NCBI RefSeq assembly: GCF_017355405.1
Contig: NZ_CP061179.1
Coordinates: 1-64,000, forward strand
DNA length: 64,000 bases
Direction of reading: 5' to 3'
Source of the DNA: Roseomonas haemaphysalidis
GTDB taxonomy: Bacteria > Pseudomonadota > Alphaproteobacteria > Acetobacterales > Acetobacteraceae
Shown: positions 8,755 through 16,841 of the stretch, piece after piece
Position numbering within the stretch: the stretch's first letter is position 1
How the letters are laid out: the number at the start of each line of letters is the position of its first letter
Notes under the pieces: model-generated
The model's database searches: none
Told to the model about the DNA's origin: nothing
Seen by the model: the letters and a program-made list of their open reading frames with translations, nothing else
Program-made: the position numbers and the translations under genes

Positions 8755-10229
8755 GCCGGAACAGGCTCCCCACGGCGTTGCGCCAGGACCATCTGAGCAG
8801 AGAAGGTGCCCGTTTCGCGATACATCGGATACAGGCTGCCGACGATGCGGTCGGCCAGGGCGGCATCGAACCAAGCGGGGCCGCCGCACTTCGCCTCGTC
8901 CTCAGGGCGCAGCAGCACGCGCTTGGCACCCTCACGCGCGGCGTCCAGCACCAGCGGGTCGCGGCGCGCGCGCAACCGGCGCACGCCGCGCCAGCCGATG
9001 CGATGATAGCTCATCGTCTCGGATTCCAGCCCCGGGACAATGACCTTGACCACCTTGACCGCCCCATCGGGGGGCGAACAGTCGACGTAGAGCACCTCCA
9101 GCCCTTCCGCCGCCAGCCGCTCGACCAGCAATGCCAGCCGGTCAGCGGAACGGGCGATGGCGGCCGGCGGCACGGTGGGCAGCGACGAGAAGGGGCGGCG
9201 GCTGCGCTCCGAGAACACGGTGGGCGCGAGGCGCGCGCGCAATGCCGCCGCGTCCTGCTCCATCCATTCCACCATGGCGTCAATGGCGCGCTGCTCCTCC
9301 TCGTCCAGCATGGCGACGGCGAGCTGACGCTCGACATAGTCACGCGGCAGCGCTTCGCGCAGCATCGGGATGGGGCCGTGCGTGGCGGCCTTGCGGGCGC
9401 GCGAGCCGCAGAACTCCAGCAATGCCTTGCGCAGATTGCGCTCGCGGTCCGGACCAACCGCCTCGCCACAGGCGGTCACCTGAATAGGCGCCACGGGCTC
9501 GCCTTGGTCATCGCCCACCACGTAAAGATTGGCCATGCCAAAATCATCCGCCGCCAGCTTGGCGGTGACGTTGATGCCGAGCCCGCGCAGCTTTTCCAGC
9601 AACTCGCGCACCGCGCGGTCCTCGACCTTGTCCAGGTCCACCACCACGCCCTGGTCCAGCGCACGGTAGGATACGACGTTCCCATCGCGCTGCAGCGCTT
9701 CCATGATACCGTGCGCGACCGCATGCTCAAGGTCGAAGCCGGCACCGAGGCCGTTGGTGATGGGCGTGATCAGCTTCGGCGCCTCGCCAAGCTGGTAAGG
9801 GTAGGCGGCAACCCATTCACGCGGCACCAGCACCGGCTCGCCGGACGGCCAGCGGCGCGCCTCGATCCAGGGAAGCACGGTGTCGGCAGTGTAGTCGGAG
9901 CCGGCGGGCAGGCACAGCGTCAGGGGGTCGGCCACGGCGCGGTCGCGTGACAGTTCGGCGTAGCTGCCGGTGACACGGGGGGCCTTGGCGACATGCGCGC
10001 CGCAATGCACCTCTTCGCACAGCTCGCCCAGTGCACCGACCTCGGCCTCCACCTCCGAGAAACCGTAGCCGAAGCCGATGGTCGCCGGCTCGTTCTCCAA
10101 GATCAGGTTGGCCTGCACCACGGGAATTCCGGTACGGTCCAGGTGGTCGATGCGGAACACCGAGACATGGGACTGGGCGGGCATGGTGGCGCGGAAGGCA
10201 TCTGCCACCCGGCGCAGTTCGTCGCTCAT
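8751..10229 (-). CDS. stand-alone YcaO-domain protein
   Basis: A 492-residue YcaO protein. The ATP/Mg-binding acidic helices typical of the family are visible: FGYGFSEVEAEVGALGELCEEVH, and later a second segment with AHGIMEALQRDG. RKALLEFCGSRARKA probably holds phosphate-contacting residues. The C-terminus ends in GEPVPA, only weakly recalling the proline-rich tail of azole-forming YcaOs. YcaO enzymes activate amide oxygens with ATP to form azolines, thioamides or amidines. No precursor-peptide gene and no TfuA partner is seen, so the substrate may be a small molecule. The ATG at 10229 overlaps the previous stop and follows a GAGGAG ribosome-binding site. Confidence 0.8.
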   Translation of the reverse strand: MSDELRRVADAFRATMPAQSHVSVFRIDHLDRTGIPVVQANLILENEPATIGFGYGFSEVEAEVGALGELCEEVHCGAHVAKAPRVTGSYAELSRDRAVADPLTLCLPAGSDYTADTVLPWIEARRWPSGEPVLVPREWVAAYPYQLGEAPKLITPITNGLGAGFDLEHAVAHGIMEALQRDGNVVSYRALDQGVVVDLDKVEDRAVRELLEKLRGLGINVTAKLAADDFGMANLYVVGDDQGEPVAPIQVTACGEAVGPDRERNLRKALLEFCGSRARKAATHGPIPMLREALPRDYVERQLAVAMLDEEEQRAIDAMVEWMEQDAAALRARLAPTVFSERSRRPFSSLPTVPPAAIARSADRLALLVERLAAEGLEVLYVDCSPPDGAVKVVKVIVPGLESETMSYHRIGWRGVRRLRARRDPLVLDAAREGAKRVLLRPEDEAKCGGPAWFDAALADRIVGSLYPMYRETGTFSAQMVLAQRRGEPVPA

Positions 10230-11077
10230 GCGGTCTGGCTCCTCGCGCGCTGGCGCAGCTCGTCCATGGGGATGTGGCGCACGCCCGGCGGGCCGCGCAG
10301 CTGGTCGTCCAGCACCGCGACGGCGATCTCCGTGGTGATGCCGGGCGCGTACTCGAAGGGTGTGCACACCGTGTCGAACTCCACCGAACCGATGACGTCG
10401 CGATACTTCCGAACTTCGCCCGGTGACAGTGGGATGTCCTTGTGGAAGGCCTTATGGGTGGATACGGCAACGTTCTCGCCCGCCTCGCCCTGGTCGATCT
10501 TGAAGGCGTCGCCGCAGAACAGGATGCGGCGGCCGGCATCGTGCAGCACCGCCTGGCCCTCGTAGTGGCCACCCACATGCATCAGCGTCTGCCCCGGACG
10601 CAGCTCCAGAGCTTCGTCATAGGGCCAGGTGACGCGAAAGGCCTTGGTCATCCGCAGGTCATCCTTCTGGATGGCCATCACCTCAGGCTGGAACACATCC
10701 TGCAACTGCCACAGCGCGCCATAGCCGTGGCAGTGGCTGGCGGCGAGAAAGCGAATGCCGCCAAGCCGGTGGATCTCGTCCAGCATCTCCGGCGTGTAAT
10801 ATGGCGCGGCCTCGAAGGCGATGTTGCCATCCGGATGCAGCAGAAGCCAGCCGGTGCCATTCAGGCCGAATGGGGGGGAGGTGGTGAAGGCCACCATGTC
10901 CCGCTCCAGCCGTTTCCAGGAGCCGGTGAGCTTGGCCGCCACCTCCTCCTCACGCAGGAAGTGCCAGCCGTCATGCGGCAGGTCGTTGCGCGTGTCGTCG
11001 CAGACCGGGCAGGTGCGCGGCTCGAAATGCTTCTGCCAGAAGCCGCAATTGGCGCAGGCCCAGGGTGTCAGCGGCAT
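10226..11077 (-). CDS. MBL-fold metallo-hydrolase with N-terminal zinc ribbon
   Basis: A 283-residue protein. Residues 7-25 carry two cysteine pairs (CANC and CPVC), a rubredoxin-like zinc ribbon. The remainder is a metallo-beta-lactamase fold: SHCHGYGALWQL in place of the canonical HxHxDH, then HVGGHYEGQAV and ILFCGDAFK. The usual Asp of HxHxDH is replaced by Gly, so metal binding at one site may differ. The start at 11077 overlaps the upstream stop by 10 bp. The gene ends in an ATGA overlap with the YcaO gene. The reaction is unknown; thioester or lactone hydrolysis is typical of the fold. Confidence 0.78.
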   Translation of the reverse strand: MPLTPWACANCGFWQKHFEPRTCPVCDDTRNDLPHDGWHFLREEEVAAKLTGSWKRLERDMVAFTTSPPFGLNGTGWLLLHPDGNIAFEAAPYYTPEMLDEIHRLGGIRFLAASHCHGYGALWQLQDVFQPEVMAIQKDDLRMTKAFRVTWPYDEALELRPGQTLMHVGGHYEGQAVLHDAGRRILFCGDAFKIDQGEAGENVAVSTHKAFHKDIPLSPGEVRKYRDVIGSVEFDTVCTPFEYAPGITTEIAVAVLDDQLRGPPGVRHIPMDELRQRARSQTA

Positions 11078-12081
11078 GCGGGATCCTCTGCATAGGCGCG
11101 GTGGAGAAGCTGCATGGTGTGCAGGTCGCGTTGCGCGTTGAAGAAGCCGTCGTCGCCCGCCAGCACCGCGCGCGAGAAGGCCGCCATCTGCCGCGTGAAG
11201 GGCGAGGCCTCGGCGTCCGGTATGTCGAGCGGCGCGACGTTGCCTGCGTCGTCCGTCACGGTCACGTGGCCGCCGGCGTCCTGGCCCATGGTGTTCTCGG
11301 CCACCACCTGGCCGGCGGAGCCCAGCACTTCCAACCGCCGGCGCGGCAGCGCGTCGGGGCAATTATAGGCCACGTGCAACTGCACCAACACGCCGCCGGC
11401 CGTGCGGCCGATCAGCAGCGCGCCGTCATCCACCGGGTAGGACTGCACGCGGCGCTGCGTCAGGGCGGCGATCTGCTGCACCGGTTCGCCGAGCAGGAAG
11501 TCAGCGAGGTCCAGCCCGTGCGGCGCCAGATCCATCAAAGCGCCGCCGCCGGCGCGCGATGGGTCAGCGCGCCAGTTGTCACCCTCGCCCGTCACGGTCC
11601 AGCCGGCAGCCAGCCAACAGGCATAGGCGATGCGGATGACGGTGGGCGTGCCGATGCGCCCGGCCAGGATGGCCCCGCGCATCGCCGCATGGGCGGGGTG
11701 GTGGCGCTGGTCGAAGGCGGTGCCGAGCAGAATGCCGCCGCGTTCCGCCGCTCCTACCATCGCCCGGGCATCGGCCAGCGTCGCGGCCATGGGCTTCTCG
11801 CATAGCACCGGCTTGCCGGCCGCCGCCGCGGCTTCCACGGCGGCGCGATGCAGATGATTAGGCGTGGCGACGTAGATGGCCTGCACGGCCTGATCCGCCA
11901 GCAGCGGTTCCAGGGTGTCGTACAGGGCGGCGGTGGGGTGCGAGGCTCCGGCCGCCGCCAATGCCGCCGGCGTTGGGTCGCAGACCGCACAGACCGTATC
12001 CCCGGCAGCCAGGATGGCAGGGGCCGCGTAGTCACGCGCCACCCAGCCATATCCGACGATGCCCCAGCCGATCCCCATCAC
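11068..12081 (-). CDS. Gfo/Idh/MocA family NAD(P)-dependent oxidoreductase
   Basis: 337 residues. An N-terminal Rossmann fold (GIVGYGWVARDYAAP) is followed by the family signature GKPVLCEKPMA, whose Lys is the catalytic residue, at about residues 90-100. The C-terminal substrate domain contains GGGALMDLAPHGLDLADFL. Members oxidise inositol, glucose or UDP-sugars. In this operon, oxidation of an inositol or sugar unit is likely. Two adjacent ATGs (12081, 12078) are possible starts; the first overlaps the methyltransferase stop as ATGA. Confidence 0.85.
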   Translation of the reverse strand: MMGIGWGIVGYGWVARDYAAPAILAAGDTVCAVCDPTPAALAAAGASHPTAALYDTLEPLLADQAVQAIYVATPNHLHRAAVEAAAAAGKPVLCEKPMAATLADARAMVGAAERGGILLGTAFDQRHHPAHAAMRGAILAGRIGTPTVIRIAYACWLAAGWTVTGEGDNWRADPSRAGGGALMDLAPHGLDLADFLLGEPVQQIAALTQRRVQSYPVDDGALLIGRTAGGVLVQLHVAYNCPDALPRRRLEVLGSAGQVVAENTMGQDAGGHVTVTDDAGNVAPLDIPDAEASPFTRQMAAFSRAVLAGDDGFFNAQRDLHTMQLLHRAYAEDPACR

Positions 12082-13187
12082 CAGCGCTCCGGCAGATCGA
12101 GCAACTCGCGCCGCAGCGCCAACCCGGCGGTCTGCGGACCGGCCGTCGCGCGATCCGGCACGGTGGAATGCGCAGGGTAGGTGGCGCGGGGACCGTATTC
12201 GCGGCCGTAGCGCTCGGACGGCCAGACGATGGCGCCGTCCCGGTACAGCGGGTTGCGGCGCAGCGCAGCGCCCGCCAGCGGCAGGGCCAGCAAGCCCTCG
12301 ACAATGCGCGGCGGCGCTGCCGCCGGGCCGGCCACCACGGAGAAGGCCTCCGCGCCGCGCAGCGCGGCCGGCGCGGCCGGGCAGGGGGCGCGCTGCTCAA
12401 TGGCGGCGCGCGTCAGCTCGGCATCGTCATACACGGTGCCGTCCGGGAACAGCGTGGCCAATGCCTCGGCATCCAGTGCCGCGCCGGCGGACAGGTTGGG
12501 CCATTCGCTGTTGTGCACATGGCCGATGGTCAGCAGGCCACCATCTCCCGCCATGCGACGCAGCCGTGCCAGGATCGGCCCCTTGGGTTCCAGGAAATAG
12601 AAAGCGTCGTGGCAGGCCACGAGGTCGAAGCGCCGATCCTCGGCAATTGGCCAGGGCTCCATCGCGGCGTCCAGGCAGATCAACTCCGCCTCTGGCGCCA
12701 CCCAGTGCCGCGCCACCCACAGCTTGGCGAAGACCACGTCCGCCCCTGCCACGGCCACGCCACGCTGCGACAGGGCGCGCAGGTAGTGGCCGATGCCGCA
12801 AGCCAGCTCGAAGGCACTGCGCGGGCTGGCCCAGTGCGCTTCCATCAGGGCCAGCCCGGCCAGGAAGGTCGGATCGCTCCAGCGGTGCGCGAAGTAATCC
12901 GCGACGGGTCCCCAGGCCAGCAGACCCATGGCGTCCCGCAGCGTCAGCGTATCACGTTCGCGGACCAGACGACGCAAGGCCTCCGGCTCGGCAGTCGGGC
13001 CGCGCCACCAATCGTCCTGGTCCGCCAGCAGCAGGACCAGCGCTGCCTCGCGCTGGCCGGCATCCAGCAGCGCCAAGGCCTCCGCCGCCAAGTCGGGGCG
13101 GGACGCGCGGGCAAAGACGATGCCGTCTATCACCGGCCAGCGGCGGCCCTGAGTGTCGCGCAGCGAGTGCGGCGTGTCGGGTGTCAC
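12078..13187 (-). CDS. class I SAM-dependent methyltransferase
   Basis: 369 residues. The N-terminus (RRWPVIDGIVF) resembles a Trm112-like or substrate-binding extension. The methyltransferase core starts at about residue 125 with motif I, FELACGIGHYLRAL. VAGADVVFAKLWVARHW, then LICLDAAMEPWP and FDLVACHDAFYFLEP (motif IV region) follow. The C-terminal roughly 120 residues lie outside the core, have no recognisable signature and may bind the substrate. It sits between the HD-like and Gfo/Idh/MocA genes with 4-bp overlaps on both sides. The methyl acceptor is unknown. Confidence 0.8.
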   Translation of the reverse strand: MTPDTPHSLRDTQGRRWPVIDGIVFARASRPDLAAEALALLDAGQREAALVLLLADQDDWWRGPTAEPEALRRLVRERDTLTLRDAMGLLAWGPVADYFAHRWSDPTFLAGLALMEAHWASPRSAFELACGIGHYLRALSQRGVAVAGADVVFAKLWVARHWVAPEAELICLDAAMEPWPIAEDRRFDLVACHDAFYFLEPKGPILARLRRMAGDGGLLTIGHVHNSEWPNLSAGAALDAEALATLFPDGTVYDDAELTRAAIEQRAPCPAAPAALRGAEAFSVVAGPAAAPPRIVEGLLALPLAGAALRRNPLYRDGAIVWPSERYGREYGPRATYPAHSTVPDRATAGPQTAGLALRRELLDLPERW

Positions 13188-14077
13188 GCCGCCAGGCCCA
13201 CGGCAGCCAGCAGCTGATCCTGGAAGTCCTTGACGGGGCCTTCGTGAACCAGGGCCATATCGTTCAGCACGTACCCCATGCTGGCCTTGCCAGCCCGCAG
13301 GTGCTGCTCGATCTGCAGCACGCGATCCAGCGTATCGGCGGCATGGAATGCGCGGCCTTCCGCCGTTCCCGCATCGGGCAGGATAGTGCGGGCCTGTCGC
13401 ACAGCTTCGGCCAGCGGGGCCGGCAGTTCCGCCATGGCGTGTTCCGTAGCGCGGGCGAAGGCCGGTTCCAGATGTTCGCCCAGCAACACCTCACCCGCGA
13501 AGCCTGAATCCGGGATCAAAGCGTTGTGCAGGTGATGCGCCAACGAGGCCAGGAACACTGGCGCAGGCCGGGCGCCGTAGACCGGTGCCAACAGCACGCC
13601 ATAGACGGCGACCATCAGGCAATGCTCGGCATGGTCCTCCGGCGGCTCCAGCAAAAGGCGCGGACGGCCTGGGCAGGTGACACCGGCGCGTGGCTGCCGC
13701 GCCAGCAATGTCGCGAACCGAGGCGGGGTGCCGGTCGTCAAAGGTTCCGGCATGCCAAGAGAGAAGTCTGGCAGCTCCGCTGTGGCTTCCCGCAGCGCCC
13801 GGTCGAGGATCGCCTCTGCGTCAGCGGGTGGAATAGCCAGCTCGGCCAGCACCGTGCGGTCGATATCGCCCAGCCGGGTGGCGGCCAGCGCGGCGGCGGT
13901 CGTGGCGCGCATCACCGCCATTGGTGACTGCCCGGCCACCAGGGCGCTCCAGGCAGCGGCAAACAGCCGCTGCGCGATGGAACCCTGGTGCGCCGCGGAG
14001 CGGATACGCTTCAACTCACCCAGCTCACGCAGCAGGCCCAGCATGGCGGCCGGCGGCGCGACAGCCGCAGCGCTCAA
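13184..14077 (-). CDS. HD-superfamily-like protein with altered metal motif
   Basis: A 297-residue mostly helical protein. A central segment with EDHAEHCLMVAVYGVLLAP, LASLAHHLHNA and HAADTLDRVLQ looks like an HD-type phosphohydrolase: H, then the HD pair position, then a distal Asp. The paired HD is HH here. The first about 100 residues are alanine-rich helices with no recognised domain. It follows the inositol-phosphate synthase with an ATGA overlap, so removal of the inositol phosphate group would fit, but this is inference. I could not match it to a named family with certainty. Confidence 0.6.
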   Translation of the reverse strand: MSAAAVAPPAAMLGLLRELGELKRIRSAAHQGSIAQRLFAAAWSALVAGQSPMAVMRATTAAALAATRLGDIDRTVLAELAIPPADAEAILDRALREATAELPDFSLGMPEPLTTGTPPRFATLLARQPRAGVTCPGRPRLLLEPPEDHAEHCLMVAVYGVLLAPVYGARPAPVFLASLAHHLHNALIPDSGFAGEVLLGEHLEPAFARATEHAMAELPAPLAEAVRQARTILPDAGTAEGRAFHAADTLDRVLQIEQHLRAGKASMGYVLNDMALVHEGPVKDFQDQLLAAVGLAA

Positions 14078-15279
14078 TGCGAGGAAACCTGCGGCGCCCC
14101 CAGCCAGTCCATCAGCATGGTTTCCTGCACGTGGAAGGCGTGCTCCGGCATGTTGCCATTGGCCACCATGGGGGCCTTGAAGAAAATCGACAACTGTTCC
14201 TGCACGCCGCCATCACCGCGCTGCTGCGCGAGATCCAGAACACGCGCGATCTCCAGCGCCAGTGGCGCGGCCAGGACGCTGTCCTTGCACAGGAAGTTCA
14301 CCTTGATCTGCATGCGATGGCCAAGAAAGCCAGACACGTCGATGTTGTCCCAGGCTTCCTTGTCGTCGCCACGCGGGCGGTAATAGCGAATGTCCACCAG
14401 ATGGTCCTCGACATGGTAGCCGAGGATGCTGTCCAGCACGCTGCCCTTGGTGTCGAGCTTGCTCTTCAGGCTGTCCGGGTCGCGCAGCGCCTCGCCATCG
14501 CGGTTGCCCAGAATGTTGGTGCTGAACCAGCCGTCCACGTGCAACGCGCGCGCCCGCAGCGCGGGCGCCAGCACGGTCTTCATCATGGTCTGGCCGGTCT
14601 TGCCGTCCTTGCCAGCGATCGGCACGTTACGCTGCTTGGCGAACTGCTTCAGGGCCGGTGCATCGGCGGCAAGCGAGGGCGTGAAGTTGCCATAGGGCAC
14701 GCCGCTCTCGATTGCTGCATAGGCATAGAGCATGGCCGGGCCGATGCACGGGTCGTCGCTGTCCAGCGCCTTCTCGAAAGCCTCGATGGAATTCAGTGCC
14801 GCCTCGTCGCCCGGCGTGCGTTCGGTGGAGGCCAGATTGATCATGACGATGCCGTCGGCCTTGCTGGTTTCGCGAAAGCGTTCCAGGTCGGCGGCAATGG
14901 CCTTGATCGCGGCGCGGTGGCCAGGTGCCTCATGCTTGTTGGCGCCGTCCACGCCGCGGCAGAATTCACCGCTGCCGACAGCAGGCCAGGGGCGGATGGC
15001 AGCCAGTGCATCACCCGTCTCGGCCAGCTGCGCATCGTTCAATACGCGGTGCTGACTGGCGGCCAGTGACAGGTCCGAGCCATCCAGGTCCCAGCCGCCA
15101 AAGGTCATATCGCGGTACTCGGCTAGGCCCGGGACGCTGACTTCGGCGAGGGGCAGGCCTTCCAGACGGTTGCTGCCGCGTCGGATCACTTCGATCCCGG
15201 CCACTGCGGTGGTTGCCACCGCGCCCCCCAGTCCAACCACCGCCACGCCCAGCCGCCGCCCGGTACCCGTCATCGACAT
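14074..15279 (-). CDS. inositol-3-phosphate synthase (Ino1 family)
   Basis: 401 residues. The NAD-binding start is VAVVGLGGAVATTAVAG. The family segments PYGNFTPSLAADAPAL, VPIAGKDGKTGQTMMKT and WFSTNILGNRDGEAL match the active-site region of myo-inositol-1-phosphate synthases. The enzyme cyclises glucose 6-phosphate to inositol 3-phosphate through NAD-dependent oxidation, aldol closure and reduction. It is the first gene of the ten-gene operon, so inositol phosphate is the probable committed precursor. The ATG at 15279 has the longest upstream non-coding region of the cluster, where the operon promoter should lie. Confidence 0.88.
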   Translation of the reverse strand: MSMTGTGRRLGVAVVGLGGAVATTAVAGIEVIRRGSNRLEGLPLAEVSVPGLAEYRDMTFGGWDLDGSDLSLAASQHRVLNDAQLAETGDALAAIRPWPAVGSGEFCRGVDGANKHEAPGHRAAIKAIAADLERFRETSKADGIVMINLASTERTPGDEAALNSIEAFEKALDSDDPCIGPAMLYAYAAIESGVPYGNFTPSLAADAPALKQFAKQRNVPIAGKDGKTGQTMMKTVLAPALRARALHVDGWFSTNILGNRDGEALRDPDSLKSKLDTKGSVLDSILGYHVEDHLVDIRYYRPRGDDKEAWDNIDVSGFLGHRMQIKVNFLCKDSVLAAPLALEIARVLDLAQQRGDGGVQEQLSIFFKAPMVANGNMPEHAFHVQETMLMDWLGAPQVSSH

Positions 15280-15770
15280 GATGAATCATTCCAAATTCTT
15301 GCTTTGCGATACTTGGGTTGGTTCGGAATTGTGCCAATCACAAGAACGTGTTATCAAACCGTATTCGCCCAGCTAACCACGAGCTTGGCATTCCGAAGCT
15401 ATGTGATCAGCCCGGATCGCGGTACGCCGCATGACCCGATAGTGACTTCGCTTAGCGCGCAGCTCGCATCGCAACTACGCAAGCATGTACCTGTGTCATT
15501 CCGGAAAATGGCGCTCTGAATTTTTGCTGCGCCGCACCATTAGTCTAACCTGAACTCACCGCCTGCCAGGGCCCAGCGCCAAACGATTGACGACGGAAAT
15601 TCGCGTTGAGGGAAAGCGCAAATAGTTGCCGTGAAATTTTACACGTTCACGTGACTGTAATAAAAGTGTCCCGCCACCCCATTGTTTTACTGTGTTTTTA
15701 AGTTATGGCCCAGTTATTGCTCAATCGATGCCTGTGCGGATCTGCCGTGCATGCAACGAGAGATAGTCAA
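15280..15770. other. divergent intergenic region of the inositol operon and GDPD gene
   Basis: About 490 bp with clearly lower GC than its flanks and no supportable gene. It must hold the promoters of both divergent units. A partial palindrome, ACACGTTCACGTGA, lies at about 15642-15655. An AT-rich stretch with T runs lies at 15650-15705, upstream of the glycerophosphodiesterase gene. No clear -35/-10 pair was assigned. Confidence 0.5.
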
Positions 15771-16787
15771 ATGCAACTTCGTCTTGTCACTTTGGCCACG
15801 GTGCTGTTGGCCGCCGGTGCTGCGCACGCCGCGCCGATGACGCTGAACGGCGACCGCCCCGTCATCGTTAGCCATCGCGGCGCCAGCGGGTACCTGCCTG
15901 AGGAGACCATCCAGGCCTACCAGCTGGCCATGTCGATGGGAGCGGACTACATCGAAGGCGATGTCTATCTGACCGCCGACAAGGTGGCCGTGATGCTGCA
16001 TGACGGCACGCTGAACGCCACCACCAACGTCGTGGCCTATGCTGCCACGCACCCCGAGATCGCGGCGCTGCGCTCGGCCAATGGCACTTACGACGTCACG
16101 AAGTTCACTCTGGCCCAGCTCAAGGAGCTGTCGGGCACCTGCCGCGTTGCTGCCGGCTACTGCACCGACCGCACATACTTCAACCCGAACACCTCCTACA
16201 CGCTGGCCACCTACGGCGAATTCCTGGATCTGGCCTACAACAACTACCTGACCACGGGCACCCAGGTCGGCGTGTTCCCGGAAGCCAAGCAAAGCGGGCT
16301 GGCCGTGGCGGAGGCCATCCTGGCAGGGCTGAACGACCCCAAGTACAACGGCTACTTCACCACCATGGGCAATGCCCTGACGCAGTCGTTCGACGCAACT
16401 CAGGTCAGCTACCTGAACGCAAACTCTGACGTGCCGGTCAGCTATCTTGGCGTTTGCCCGACCACGGACACCGCCGCCCGGTCCATCGCGGCCATCGCGG
16501 ACGGTATTGGCCCGTCGCGTGGCCAGGTCACGGCCGCCTGCGCGGGCGCCGCGCACCGCGCCGGCCTGACGGTCATCCCCTACACCTACACCAACGACCC
16601 GGCGCAGTACGTGACCGCCTACAACCAGGGTGTGGACGGCGTGTTCACCAACTATCCTGACCTGGCCGGCACGGTGCGCGATCAGGTGTTCCCGCCCGCG
16701 CCCACCCCGGTGCCGGAGCCGTCCAGCCTGGCGCTGATGGGCATGGGTCTGCTGGGCCTCGTTGGTCTGCGCCGCCGCAAGCGCTGA
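15771..16787 (+). CDS. PEP-CTERM glycerophosphodiester phosphodiesterase
   Basis: 338 residues from the ATG at 15771 (an upstream ATG at 15705 is in frame but would bury the signal peptide). Residues 1-21 form a signal peptide ending in AHA-AP. A GDPD catalytic domain follows: VSHRGASGYLPEETIQAY (H35, R36 and downstream acids), EGDVYLTADKVAVMLHDGT and VFPEAKQSG. The C-terminus is a typical PEP-CTERM sorting signal: VPEPSSLAL, a hydrophobic helix, then RRRKR. The protein should be exported and processed by an exosortase, which is not encoded in this window. It hydrolyses glycerophosphodiesters to glycerol 3-phosphate and alcohols. Confidence 0.88.
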   Translation: MQLRLVTLATVLLAAGAAHAAPMTLNGDRPVIVSHRGASGYLPEETIQAYQLAMSMGADYIEGDVYLTADKVAVMLHDGTLNATTNVVAYAATHPEIAALRSANGTYDVTKFTLAQLKELSGTCRVAAGYCTDRTYFNPNTSYTLATYGEFLDLAYNNYLTTGTQVGVFPEAKQSGLAVAEAILAGLNDPKYNGYFTTMGNALTQSFDATQVSYLNANSDVPVSYLGVCPTTDTAARSIAAIADGIGPSRGQVTAACAGAAHRAGLTVIPYTYTNDPAQYVTAYNQGVDGVFTNYPDLAGTVRDQVFPPAPTPVPEPSSLALMGMGLLGLVGLRRRKR

Positions 16788-16796
16788 CGGCGCGCC

Positions 16797-16833
16797 GGTG
16801 CCGGCCCCCGGCCCCTCCCGCGGGGCCGGCACC
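16797..16833 (+). terminator. GC-rich hairpin between convergent genes
   Basis: A 12-bp perfect inverted repeat (GGTGCCGGCCCC at 16797-16808 with GGGGCCGGCACC at 16822-16833) has a 13-nt loop and is followed by GCCTTT. It lies 10 bp after the GDPD stop and 9 bp before the stop of the convergent solute-binding gene. It could therefore serve as a bidirectional terminator. The T tract is short. Confidence 0.6.
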
Positions 16834-16841
16834 GCCTTTGC

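Noticed and set aside
8751..10229. A conventional RiPP azoline cluster around the YcaO gene
   Set aside because: No precursor peptide, E1-like/ocin-ThiF partner, dehydrogenase or protease gene is next to it; all neighbouring genes overlap, leaving no room for a peptide gene.
4408..15279. The operon as a mycothiol or Ebo (EboA-F) cluster
   Set aside because: Ino1, GT4 and PIG-L fit the first steps of mycothiol, but no cysteine ligase (MshC) or acetyltransferase (MshD) is present. UbiA-, TatD- and sugar-phosphate-cyclase-type Ebo genes are also missing.
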